DNA from: an uncultured Oscillospiraceae bacterium
GTDB lineage: Bacteria; Bacillota_A; Clostridia; Oscillospirales; Oscillospiraceae
Length of the DNA: 24,427 bases
Reading direction: 5' to 3'
Assembly (NCBI GenBank): GCA_900754605.1
Contig: CAAEDK010000261.1
Span: 1-24,427 of the forward strand
The notes under the pieces are model-generated. The model was not told the origin of the DNA, did not search any database, and saw nothing but the letters and a program-made list of their open reading frames with translations. Each line of letters starts with the position of its first letter. Within the stretch, counting starts at the first letter, position 1. Both the position numbers and the translations under genes were made by a program. Below are positions 15,961 through 23,513 of the stretch, piece after piece.

Positions 15961-15990
15961 CAGGGCAAGGCCTGGAAAGGCCTTGCCCTG
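15961..15990 (-). other. Perfect hairpin before the sigma-like gene
   Basis: A perfect 12-bp inverted repeat (CAGGGCAAGGCC / GGCCTTGCCCTG) around a six-base loop. In minus-strand RNA it ends about 15 bases before the ribosome binding site of the sigma-like gene and is not followed by a U-tract (CCCAUUUAAGG). It lies 57 bases after the stop of the upstream gene. Possible roles are mRNA protection or control of translation of the sigma factor. Confidence 0.6.
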
Positions 15991-16047
15991 CAACTGTTGT
16001 AAACAGATTTGATTGTTCCTTGCTATTGGCCGTTTCAGCCGTGTAAA

Positions 16048-16380
16048 TTACGCAGAAATTTGCCCAGTGACCAGCGGAAGATCGCAGAACAGCCAATACA
16101 GTTCATCTGCCAGCGCCGGTGTAGACATCCCTTTGTAATACCAAAGCAGCCGCGGATTTTTTCCGTCCAACGCAATCACAACTGGTAGTTTGCTACACGG
16201 CTGGTATGGGAGCGGCATCACATCCGCATAGAGCCCGGCACCGTCGAGTGCCGTGTCCAGCAGCGACTTCAAGTATTGTGTGATGCTGCTTGTTTCATCG
16301 CTCACCGGCATGCGGCAACAGACTGTGGCGGCCGTGATGGCAGACCTGAATTGATTGCGCATTTCCTTTTCAGCCATCAT
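16048..16380 (-). CDS. Small hypothetical protein
   Basis: A 110-residue protein starting at ATG 16380, nine bases after AGGAGG (a second ATG follows at 16377). A helical N-terminus (KEMRNQFRSAITAATVCCRM) is followed by SSITQYLKSLLDTALDGAGL and a beta-strand region with LPVVIALDGKNPRLLWYYKG and a helical end. Not recognised. It is placed between the VWA protein gene and the sigma-like gene, in the same direction. Confidence 0.7.
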   Translation of the reverse strand: MMAEKEMRNQFRSAITAATVCCRMPVSDETSSITQYLKSLLDTALDGAGLYADVMPLPYQPCSKLPVVIALDGKNPRLLWYYKGMSTPALADELYWLFCDLPLVTGQISA

Positions 16381-16448
16381 TTTACTGCACCTCCTGCATA
16401 AAGTAAGGTTAAGGAGCGCTACGTTATGCAGCCCACTCCTTACTGTGG

Positions 16449-18761
16449 TTAAAAGCGGATAAACTGCTTAATGATGCCGGCCAATTTGATCGGCAGTTTT
16501 GTGAGGTCGGTGATGTCCAAATAAGCATCGCCGTAGATGCGCTCGATGTTCTCCTTGTCTGCCCCAATGGCCGCCGCAACGAAGATAATCCCTTTGCGCT
16601 GGTACTCATGCTTGATCCCGCGCAGATCTTCCTCTGCTGCGGTCCCATAGTAATTATAATCTGCGGGTTGTCCATCAGACACCAACATCAGCAACTTGAT
16701 ATCCTCTGGCCGACGCACTAGTTTTTCCGCCACATAGCGAAGCGCTGCTCCGTCGCGGTTGCTGCCCCGAGCCGAAATATCCATCATCCGGTACCGGTCA
16801 TCCCGATCAATGGCCTCAAACTCCGCATAGGAGTATAAATCAACGCGGTCGGAGGTGGAATGTCCATACACGGTGATGGGAATGCCCAGTGCCTGACAGA
16901 AATCGTACAGAATGATTGCTGTTGATCTGGCATAGGTGGCCCGATCATTCCAGGACATGCTACCAGACTCGTCCAACAGCAGTCCTACGCACAGCGCAGG
17001 CATTTCGTTGGGGAGCGCATTTTTATAGAACACACGTGAATCTGTCCGGAACAGTGCGTGAGAGTCCAAACGCCGTCCCATCAGCAAACTTGTCTGTTTT
17101 CCCCCACGCCGGCTGTCCTGCATCTGCTGCAAGACGGACTTTTGTAATTGCCTGGAAATGTGCAGCAATTCACCGGCAATGGACTGGTACTTCTCTTTCA
17201 TGTCATCGCTGACAGAAGCAATGCGGTGTACCGTCTTATTGACGCCATCGTGGATATCCCCATAGGAGATGCTCTGAGCGAGTTCCGTCAGTTCCTCAGT
17301 ACGCTGGCGCTCTAAGTCAGTGGTAACGCTGTCCTCGGCGATACGGTTGAGCAGCCTCTCAATATCAGCAGCTGCTCCCGTATAGCCTGAACCCTCATAG
17401 TCGTCATCCCGCTCTGAGGTACCGCCCTCTGGAGCGGACACCTCGCTGGTTTCCTGTAGAGGGATGCGACCGCCTTCCTGGTCTGATACCTTCTGGTGTG
17501 AGGGTGTTGGACCGCCGCCCAACTGTACTGCCGTCTCGTCGCCCGCGCTCTGATCACTGTCGTCTGTTTCCCCTGCTGCGCCGCCGGCCGAAGTCTCTGT
17601 TTCCTCCTCGGACTCAGGTTCTTCGCCAGCGCCAGAGCCAGTTTGGGCATCCTCGCCTTCGTTTTCCTCACTGTCGTTGGAACTGGCGGCTAACGCTGCA
17701 GTTGCAGCGCGCTGCTGACCAGTCGCTGTTCCGCCAGGACTGGACGATGTGCTGCCAGCATCCACCGGGGCCGTGTCGCCGGATCCCTCCTCACTGCCCC
17801 CCATGAGAGAAGAGAGGAGTTTGCTCAGCAGGTTATCAGAATCTCCGGAACCACTGCCGCCAGGCGCGGTGTCTTCTGCCTGGTCCTTACAGAACTCCAT
17901 GAAGTCCTTGATATAGGACCAGCACCGGATCAGGATCAGATTGGCAGTGCGGCATCTGTCCTTGTAGTCCCGGCTGGCCAAAGCCGTATCCAACTCGCTC
18001 AGAAGAGAGAACACCACCTGTATACGCTCATCAGAAAGTGGCGTCCCACCATACTTGAGTTCACCCCAGAGCATATAGGATAACATGGCGTTTCGGATGG
18101 TCATCCAGATATGCCCGCCATCCTCCTCGCGGTCGATCATATCCTCAATGGTAGGAAAATTTTCGAGTCTGTTTTTGCGCCACGCCCGCAGACTGCTGCC
18201 CAAGATGCCGGGGTAGTCCATCAGCATCCGATTTTCGATATAGCCATCCTCCAGGACGTTCAGGATGTCATGGGATATTCTCCCCAACAGGCCGACATTC
18301 TTTGGATCTGCTTTCTGGTAGGCTAACAAATCCGCTTCCGCATCTCGCTCTGCAGCATTTCGCAGGGGCGGATTCTCCGGGAACCACCTGCCGATCTCTT
18401 GAAAACTGTGATAGGACTGCGATGCAAGAAAGTCCGTATAGAGTACATGCCCAAGTTCATGGGCGAATAGTCCGCAGACTTGTTCGTACCGCGCCTGCCG
18501 CCCCTTCTGCCGTGTCACCTGAGGATTGCCGGCATTGATCTGGATCAGGGCATTATCCGTACAGGCCAGGCTCGGATTCTTGGGCTTCCAGATGATGCTG
18601 CACTTTACCCTGCGCCGATAGCCGTACCGCCGTGTCTGTGCGGCGGCAATATCCGCGAAGTGATTGGCCAGGATACGCGAGGTAAAAAACTGGCGGTCAG
18701 TGATTTTCGACTGCTTCTGTGCAATCAACTGCTTGATTTTCTTATGACTCACTCTTGCCAA
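16449..18761 (-). CDS. CobT-like VWA-domain protein with HELGH metallopeptidase-type N-terminus
   Basis: A 770-residue protein, start TTG 18761 (GGAGG ten bases upstream; no ATG fits). Three parts. (1) N-terminal zincin-like region: HELGH at 101-105 and ILNVLEDGYIE (166-176) as a likely third-ligand helix, the layout of CobT/NorD-type proteins. (2) A long acidic, Gly/Ser/Glu-rich low-complexity linker, about 293-460. (3) A C-terminal VWA domain with MIDAS motif DESGSMS (D597, S599, S601), GSNRDG near 666-671 and SDGQPAD at 695-701. Such proteins act with a MoxR/CobS-like AAA+ ATPase, which the next gene upstream encodes; known pairs (CobS-CobT, NorQ-NorD, RavA-ViaA) load metal or remodel a target. 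The target here is unknown. Retention of HELGH suggests possible peptidase activity, not shown. Confidence 0.9.
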   Translation of the reverse strand: MARVSHKKIKQLIAQKQSKITDRQFFTSRILANHFADIAAAQTRRYGYRRRVKCSIIWKPKNPSLACTDNALIQINAGNPQVTRQKGRQARYEQVCGLFAHELGHVLYTDFLASQSYHSFQEIGRWFPENPPLRNAAERDAEADLLAYQKADPKNVGLLGRISHDILNVLEDGYIENRMLMDYPGILGSSLRAWRKNRLENFPTIEDMIDREEDGGHIWMTIRNAMLSYMLWGELKYGGTPLSDERIQVVFSLLSELDTALASRDYKDRCRTANLILIRCWSYIKDFMEFCKDQAEDTAPGGSGSGDSDNLLSKLLSSLMGGSEEGSGDTAPVDAGSTSSSPGGTATGQQRAATAALAASSNDSEENEGEDAQTGSGAGEEPESEEETETSAGGAAGETDDSDQSAGDETAVQLGGGPTPSHQKVSDQEGGRIPLQETSEVSAPEGGTSERDDDYEGSGYTGAAADIERLLNRIAEDSVTTDLERQRTEELTELAQSISYGDIHDGVNKTVHRIASVSDDMKEKYQSIAGELLHISRQLQKSVLQQMQDSRRGGKQTSLLMGRRLDSHALFRTDSRVFYKNALPNEMPALCVGLLLDESGSMSWNDRATYARSTAIILYDFCQALGIPITVYGHSTSDRVDLYSYAEFEAIDRDDRYRMMDISARGSNRDGAALRYVAEKLVRRPEDIKLLMLVSDGQPADYNYYGTAAEEDLRGIKHEYQRKGIIFVAAAIGADKENIERIYGDAYLDITDLTKLPIKLAGIIKQFIRF

Positions 18762-18794
18762 GAGTAGCGGTCCTCCTTTCCTTTTTTCTTTCGA

Positions 18795-20657
18795 TCAAAC
18801 TGCCTTCTTTTGTTTGGGTGCGAAAATCGGCTCCAACACAGTGGTAAGCAGTGCGGACCGGTCTTCTTCATCCGATGTGGCCTTGCTCACGATGGTATAG
18901 CGCGCCGAGGTATAGGGGTCCCCTGTAATCTCTGTACTCATGATCCAGTCGATGAGACTGCGCATACCACAATTGCCGTCTGAGATCCCATTTTTCCGGC
19001 AATAGTCGGCCATATCGCATACCACCTGTACCATGCGTCCGACCAGGACATCATCTTCACAGCCGGTAATGCTCATGGCGCGCTGCGCCATGATTTCCGG
19101 CTCCGGCAATTCGATATCCTGAGTGAGATTCATGCGGTCAAGAACCGATTGGTTTACGCCGCGGCAGCCCTCGTAACTGACATTGGTAGTCACCACAACC
19201 ACTGCGTCCGGATGACGATGGATCACCTCGCCGGTTGGCAGGGTAATGGACCCTTTTTGCTCTAAAAGAGAGTTGAGGCCAACCAACACACCAGGCTGAA
19301 TAATCGTGGTGGGCTCCTGCAGTTCTACTAAATATCCATGCTTGAGCGCACGGATGAAGTCCGTTTCGATGTAGGTAAAGGTCTGCCTGCCGTCGGATGA
19401 CTCCGGCTGCACTTTGCACAGTTGTTGCAGTTTATTGGTGACCATCTCCATAACAAGGCTCATACAGTCCTGTGACGTTGCATCGGGCTTTTCCATGCCG
19501 GAGAGTTTCTGGTATGTGCCGGCGGGGTCATAGTCCATGTCATCCAAATCGGGCAACCCCATGAGTTTTTTCACATTCTCATAGGTAATTCCGCCCATCT
19601 CTTTGAGCTGTTCCCGCTGTTGGTCCAAGTCAGCATCGCCAGTAGAAGGTCCATCTGTGTCAGGAAACACCTGTCCGACAAGGTCAAATATCTCCGTGCC
19701 GGCAGAGCAGGTGTACTTCATATACGGCAGGTTCAGCCCGGCCGCAATTGCCCGGGCCCCCTCTGTCTTTCCTGTACCAGCAGGGCCGCGCAGCAGGAAG
19801 TTTCGCATGGGCAACGACCGCCCAGTAGATGCTTTCGCGTGTTTACAGATCGTAATGACCTCCTCCGGCAACACATACCAAGGCTCCAAAACAGGTACAA
19901 GCGCCTGTTCATGAGGCGTAAGAATGCGTGCCGGATTCAAGACATATTTGCCAATGAAATCGCTGTGCGGCGTGGCCTCCTTAATCTCCAATTTTACGGG
20001 AGCGCTGGAAGTGGCCAGAATTGTGAACATACCAGCCAGCACGCTGTCCGGCCGGAAGTTCCCCGCATCAATATGAGTAGTGGAAACCCGCATCAGGTTC
20101 CCCGACCCGTCGATATTGACCGGCAGATGCGCACCGCAACTGCTATCGCTGACCCGCCGGTAGGCGTTATCACAGAGAATGGCCAGATCATTCGTCGACT
20201 GATTGATATCAGGGAATCCCAGTTGATATTGTTTTTCGAGTTCCATCAGGTGCTCTTTGAACTCGTCATCCACCATCAGGGCCGGGAGCATCGCCATGAG
20301 AACCGCCGCGCCATCCCGACCATTATTCCGAATAGCGTAGGTTTCGATCATCTCCGTATCCTTGTTATAGAGACTGGCAAGGACGGAGCCAGAAGCAGGC
20401 TCGTAGACGGCCAAATGGTAGTCATCAGGGCCGGAATCAGACTTATATTCCGCCACGCCTTTGGAACCGCAGAGCCCAACGGCGCCGGGTTCTACGCCAT
20501 ACTTACACTTGAAATAGGCCAAGACCGCCTTAGCCACAGTGCAGCAGAGCGTGGACTCCGTCCCATCTCCATACTTGGAGGATACCTTGACCTTCCGCTT
20601 GACCTTATCAAAAGGCTCGGGTAAGGGTCTGGAAAAGGAAAACAGTTTTGAACTCAT
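18795..20657 (-). CDS. MoxR/CobS-like AAA+ ATPase
   Basis: A 620-residue ATPase. ATG 20657 is chosen because GGAG sits ten bases away; the GTG at 20666 is one base from it. The N-terminal 260 residues are a long family-specific region (KYGDGTESTLCCTVAKAVLA at about 29-48). The AAA+ core has Walker A GPAGTGKTE (291-299), an insert of about 100 residues rich in acidic residues, a Walker B-like GYLVELQEP (441-449) in which the usual Asp is Gln447 while Glu448 is kept, sensor 1 VVVVTTN (486-492) and VLDRM (505-509) as the arginine-finger helix. It lies 33 bases upstream of the CobT-like gene and the two should form a chaperone pair. It is a large member compared with the usual 300-350 residues for MoxR proteins. 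Confidence 0.88.
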   Translation of the reverse strand: MSSKLFSFSRPLPEPFDKVKRKVKVSSKYGDGTESTLCCTVAKAVLAYFKCKYGVEPGAVGLCGSKGVAEYKSDSGPDDYHLAVYEPASGSVLASLYNKDTEMIETYAIRNNGRDGAAVLMAMLPALMVDDEFKEHLMELEKQYQLGFPDINQSTNDLAILCDNAYRRVSDSSCGAHLPVNIDGSGNLMRVSTTHIDAGNFRPDSVLAGMFTILATSSAPVKLEIKEATPHSDFIGKYVLNPARILTPHEQALVPVLEPWYVLPEEVITICKHAKASTGRSLPMRNFLLRGPAGTGKTEGARAIAAGLNLPYMKYTCSAGTEIFDLVGQVFPDTDGPSTGDADLDQQREQLKEMGGITYENVKKLMGLPDLDDMDYDPAGTYQKLSGMEKPDATSQDCMSLVMEMVTNKLQQLCKVQPESSDGRQTFTYIETDFIRALKHGYLVELQEPTTIIQPGVLVGLNSLLEQKGSITLPTGEVIHRHPDAVVVVTTNVSYEGCRGVNQSVLDRMNLTQDIELPEPEIMAQRAMSITGCEDDVLVGRMVQVVCDMADYCRKNGISDGNCGMRSLIDWIMSTEITGDPYTSARYTIVSKATSDEEDRSALLTTVLEPIFAPKQKKAV

Positions 20658-20671
20658 TGAGATCACGCTCC

Positions 20672-21415
20672 TTATTTTATTTTGATTTGTACCTGAATGC
20701 CATCCGCCAGAGGCTCAGCTGAGGCAAATCCGTTGCGCAGCAATTCCTTGCAGATGAGCGGCCAACTATCACCGTGGGGCAGTTGGCTGGCAAAAATGCG
20801 GAAGGTGTCTTTGCCTTGCGCAATTACCTCATTGCACTGTGCATTCAGATTTTGCAGATTTGCGTCCACCCATTCAAATGCTAAGAGTCCATAATCTACA
20901 GTTTCCTGCCGTGGCTTCGGCGCATCATCCTCCTCTGATTCCAGTTCTGTCTCAGGTACAGGCGGTGGCGTTTGCTCCGCTGCCGTATAGTCAAGGCCGC
21001 AAAACTGCAAGTGGTTTACCAGAACCATTGCCATTCGATAGCCTCCGGCGCGGTTGAGCAGGATAATCAGTTCTCCGCCCTTTTCAAAACGCTCCCGGGC
21101 ATCTGCTGCTGCCCAAATCCATTTGGCGTCAGGGTACCGGGCAACGATCTGCTCAGTGATCCGCCTCTGCAGTAGCGAAAATGCGTCGGCCAGTACCGTT
21201 TCCTCCGAAACTGGTGCAGGCAGACCCAAAAGCAGCGGCGATGGCGGTTCGGGTTGCTTTTCCAGATGGAACAGCAGCCATAGCGCATAGGCAAATACGC
21301 CGATCATCATCAACAGCAGAATCGGCCACAGCCGGGTGGTAAATACCAGCAGCGCCATCAGCCCCATGATCGTCAGCACCTCATTTCTCTTTTGCTTCTT
21401 TTGCTCGCGGGTCAT
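20672..21415 (-). CDS. Two-helix membrane protein next to MoxR/VWA pair
   Basis: A 247-residue protein from ATG 21415, nine bases after AAGGAGG inside the upstream gene (35-base overlap). A basic N-terminus (MTREQKKQKRNE) precedes two membrane helices at about 13-27 and 30-49; with the basic side in, the long C-terminal part (50-247) would be cytoplasmic. That part has an alpha/beta look (PDAKWIWAAADARERFEKGG, ELIILLNRAGGYRMAMVLVN), an acidic proline-rich linker (ETELESEEDDAPKP), and a second segment similar in style. It lies 14 bases before the MoxR gene, so it may anchor or be a target of the ATPase/VWA pair. Not recognised by family. Confidence 0.75.
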   Translation of the reverse strand: MTREQKKQKRNEVLTIMGLMALLVFTTRLWPILLLMMIGVFAYALWLLFHLEKQPEPPSPLLLGLPAPVSEETVLADAFSLLQRRITEQIVARYPDAKWIWAAADARERFEKGGELIILLNRAGGYRMAMVLVNHLQFCGLDYTAAEQTPPPVPETELESEEDDAPKPRQETVDYGLLAFEWVDANLQNLNAQCNEVIAQGKDTFRIFASQLPHGDSWPLICKELLRNGFASAEPLADGIQVQIKIK

Positions 21416-21776
21416 CCCGCATTACCTCCTTCTGTTTTGGCAGATAGAAATATACCGTGCTCTCTATCTTCCCTAGGACTTGCCGACAGACGAGTGTTGC
21501 CAGCAGCGCATTTTCAGTGGTCTCTTTGCCATCCAAGAGTGTAAGAACCATCTTTTTCTCCTCAACGTCTTGAGATGGAGCTACCGCACTCCTGAAAGTC
21601 TGTTTAGAGGAGCATACCTGCATCTGATACTGCCGTCTGTATCCCAGAACGGACTGCAATTGCCGTGTCTGCTCCACAGTCATTGTACCGCGGGTCAGCC
21701 GGCGCAGAACCATCTCCAGTTTCTTGGCTTTGCTCTTTGCGCTTTTCTTCCGAAATAACCGGTTATTCAGCCCCAC
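21381..21776 (-). CDS. Small basic hypothetical protein, start uncertain
   Basis: A protein of about 131 residues. The frame extends to ATG 21806, but those first codons are inside the terminator hairpin at 21794-21840 and lack a ribosome binding site. AGGAGGGG at 21783-21776 is the only good site; GTG 21776 is directly behind it (too close) and CTG 21770 is at ideal spacing, so the real start may be non-canonical. The N-terminus is strongly basic (RLFRKKSAKSKAKK), then a helical region, then a beta-rich end (KKMVLTLLDGKETTENALLA, STVYFYLP). It is the first gene after the ssb terminator; no separate promoter is visible. Not recognised. Confidence 0.65.
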   Translation of the reverse strand: MGLNNRLFRKKSAKSKAKKLEMVLRRLTRGTMTVEQTRQLQSVLGYRRQYQMQVCSSKQTFRSAVAPSQDVEEKKMVLTLLDGKETTENALLATLVCRQVLGKIESTVYFYLPKQKEVMRDDPRAKEAKEK

Positions 21777-21793
21777 CCCTCCTAAAATGCAAA

Positions 21794-21840
21794 AAAGAGC
21801 GCACATGGAGTGGATGGTTCCGACTTCATGTGCGCTCTTT
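21794..21840 (-). terminator. Intrinsic terminator after ssb
   Basis: A perfect 14-bp inverted repeat (AAAGAGCGCACATG / CATGTGCGCTCTTT) around a 19-base loop, followed in minus-strand RNA by U-rich sequence (CUCUUUUUUGC). It begins 43 bases after the ssb stop codon at 21883. It separates ssb from the MoxR/VWA operon, but no strong promoter follows it, so those genes may depend on readthrough. Confidence 0.8.
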
Positions 21841-21882
21841 GACGCTTATAGTTATATTTTATTGGCTCTGCCAGTTGCATAC

Positions 21883-22443
21883 TCAGCCTGGGAAATAGGG
21901 ATTGTTCCCGCCACTGAAACTCTCGTAGCCCGTAAAGCCTTGAGGCATGGCACCAGACGAAGCAGGAGGGGCCGCCGGCGGTTGAGACTGTCCAGTTGCA
22001 GGATAGGATGACGGCTGGGACTGCCCAGTTGGGTAGTCCTGCTGCGTGCCTTGTCCGGTTCCATCCTGCGCTCCGCCGTTCTGCCCTTTTTTCTGGCCGC
22101 TTCCACTGTAGGAATACTGGATGTCATCCAAATTGATAACCGGACTGGAGCGTTTTTCCTTGCTTTCCTTGTCTGTCCAGCGCTCCTCGTCATAGTCACC
22201 AAATATTGTGACGACCGATCCTTCTTTGAGTTTCATCTTTTTGATGCGTTCACAGATCTCACCAAAAGCCTTGATCTTCAGGTTGACCCACCGGTGATTG
22301 TTCTCCTCACGGCTATCATATTTGCGGTTTCCGACTTGGAAAACAGCAAACTCGCCGCCGTTCTCGCTATTGAAGAAGCGGATCGCCGGTGCGCCGTCAT
22401 ATCCTTTGGACACAACGGCATCTGAAATAAAGATCTTCATCAT
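21883..22443 (-). CDS. ssb: Single-stranded DNA-binding protein (SSB-like)
   Basis: A 186-residue protein from ATG 22443 (AAAGGAG upstream; a second ATG follows). Residues 1-112 form an OB-fold typical of SSB: MKIFISDAVVSKG..., RFFNSENGGEFAVFQVGNRKYDSRE, HRWVNLKIKAFG, KLKEGSVVTIFGDYDEERWTD, and PVINLDDIQY. A long Gln/Gly/Pro/Ser-rich linker (about 113-178) leads to NNPYFPG. Bacterial SSBs usually end in acidic residues plus an IPF tip that binds partner proteins; here the acidic residues are missing, though an aromatic-proline end remains. It protects single strands during element replication and recombination. It is transcribed alone between its own attenuator-like leader and a terminator, so its level is probably set separately. 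Confidence 0.88.
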   Translation of the reverse strand: MMKIFISDAVVSKGYDGAPAIRFFNSENGGEFAVFQVGNRKYDSREENNHRWVNLKIKAFGEICERIKKMKLKEGSVVTIFGDYDEERWTDKESKEKRSSPVINLDDIQYSYSGSGQKKGQNGGAQDGTGQGTQQDYPTGQSQPSSYPATGQSQPPAAPPASSGAMPQGFTGYESFSGGNNPYFPG

Positions 22444-22500
22444 GGTGTTTTTTCTCCTTTCCGCAGGTCATGCCCTGCATTCAAACGATTTTATTTCAAA

Positions 22501-22515
22501 CCCGTGTTTTACGGG
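22501..22515 (-). promoter_or_regulatory. Second hairpin of the ssb leader
   Basis: A 5-bp stem (CCCGT / ACGGG) with a five-base loop, 13 bases after the leader terminator at 22529-22562. In RNA its 3' half AACACGGG is exactly complementary to CCCGTGTT at 22574-22567, and AAAACACGG to CCGTGTTTT at 22601-22593, both in front of the terminator. This gives alternative long-range pairing like that in the 6766-6868 leader. Confidence 0.5.
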
Positions 22516-22528
22516 TAGAAAACAAAAA

Positions 22529-22562
22529 AGTGCCAAACAGCGCAATCGCGCTATCTGGCACT
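22529..22562 (-). terminator. Attenuator-type terminator in the ssb leader
   Basis: In minus-strand RNA a 15-bp stem (AGTGCCAGATAGCGC with GCGCTGTTTGGCACT, two G-U) closes a GAUU loop and is followed by UUUUUG. It begins 53 bases after the -10 box and 85 bases before the ssb start. The AGTGCCA/TGGCACTTTTTT-GTTTT arms and distance match the terminator at 6825-6858. Confidence 0.85.
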
Positions 22563-22615
22563 GTGCAACACGGGAACTTTGATTTCTCAACGAAAACACG
22601 GTTACTATTGACTTG

Positions 22616-22644
22616 ATTATATCACGGCAAATAGTAAAGGTCAA
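22616..22644 (-). promoter_or_regulatory. SigmaA-type promoter of ssb
   Basis: TTGACC (22644-22639), exactly 17 bases, then TATAAT (22621-22616) on the minus strand, immediately after the stop of the upstream gene (22666). The -10 box with flanks reads TGATATAATCAA, as in the promoter at 6913-6941. The ssb transcript should start near 22609. Confidence 0.9.
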
Positions 22645-22665
22645 TATTCTCCCGCGCATGTTCCT

Positions 22666-23508
22666 CTATCCTGTTTCCAGAATCCATCGAATCTTCACGC
22701 CTGTGGGATACTTTTCAGGAGTTCGCCGCGGGCGGTTACGGCAATTCCACCCCAATGGCCGGGCCGATGTGAGCCCATCCCGCAGAAACCCGACTGCCCG
22801 CAAACTGCTTCCTGATTCCTGCGGCAGCGTATAGGTCACAAACCGATGGTATCCCATCTCCTTCCCTACACGAATGGTAGCTGCGCAGAGTTTGCTGGCG
22901 GCGTGGCGGTACACAGGGTCACAACATATTCGATTCAACTCTAATGTACGTCCATCGTTTAGCGCTCTTGCCTTTGGAATACTGGCAATGGCAACGCCAA
23001 TTCTCGCTCCGTCGCCGGCAACTAGGCCGATGGAGAATTTATGCCCTTGCGGGGCGGAACAGTGGCGATGGTTCTGGCGAACAAATTCCATCGCTTCCTT
23101 GATAGACACCGGAGTAATATCCATCGGGGTAATCAGACTGAACCGATCTCCATCGGCATAGCAAAACCTTGGCCAATCATCGTCAGGCTGGCAAATCAGA
23201 AAACGCCCCAGCCTGTGAACCACCGGCCAACTGATTTCCCGCTGCTTATCATATACAGAAGTACGTTTTTCCTGTGGAGAAACCGCTAAAGCCATTGGAT
23301 CAAGCGAAAGAACCGGCCGCTTGACTACTATCGCATTCGTCAGATCGTAGTATTTTCGGTCAGGACTCCCATAGTGGTATATCTGCATATGGACCGGCAG
23401 TTTCCAGTCCAATGCCTCCATGATCCGCTCAAACTGTGCTTCTGAATAGGTGGCGCTATCCCGGTACCACTTCCCCTGGATGCGGTAGTTGAAGATATGA
23501 TAGATCAT
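22666..23508 (-). CDS. XF1762-type N-acetyltransferase-like protein
   Basis: A 280-residue protein. ATG 23508 lies five bases after the upstream stop with AAAGGTGA ten bases away; the longer frame to 23583 overlaps the upstream gene and is not used. Residues about 131-262 match the XF1762 family of GNAT-fold proteins: EFVRQNHRHCSAPQGHKFSI, the GARIGVAIASIPKAR strand pair, TLELNRICCDPVYRHAASKL, MGYHRFVTYTLPQESGSSLR and a basic WNCRNRPRR end. The family is frequent on phages and conjugative elements; its substrate is unknown. The first 130 residues are an added N-terminal region with beta-strands and no named domain (IYHIFNYRIQGKWYRDSATY). It ends just before the ssb promoter. Confidence 0.82.
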   Translation of the reverse strand: MIYHIFNYRIQGKWYRDSATYSEAQFERIMEALDWKLPVHMQIYHYGSPDRKYYDLTNAIVVKRPVLSLDPMALAVSPQEKRTSVYDKQREISWPVVHRLGRFLICQPDDDWPRFCYADGDRFSLITPMDITPVSIKEAMEFVRQNHRHCSAPQGHKFSIGLVAGDGARIGVAIASIPKARALNDGRTLELNRICCDPVYRHAASKLCAATIRVGKEMGYHRFVTYTLPQESGSSLRAVGFLRDGLTSARPLGWNCRNRPRRTPEKYPTGVKIRWILETG

Positions 23509-23513
23509 ACCTG

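Noticed and set aside
16648..16665. TATAAT-like sequence on the minus strand as an internal promoter
   Set aside because: It is inside the VWA coding region and no -35 element is found at suitable spacing.
19620..20624. Plus-strand frame of 334 codons
   Set aside because: Antisense shadow of the MoxR-like ATPase with clear Walker A and sensor motifs.
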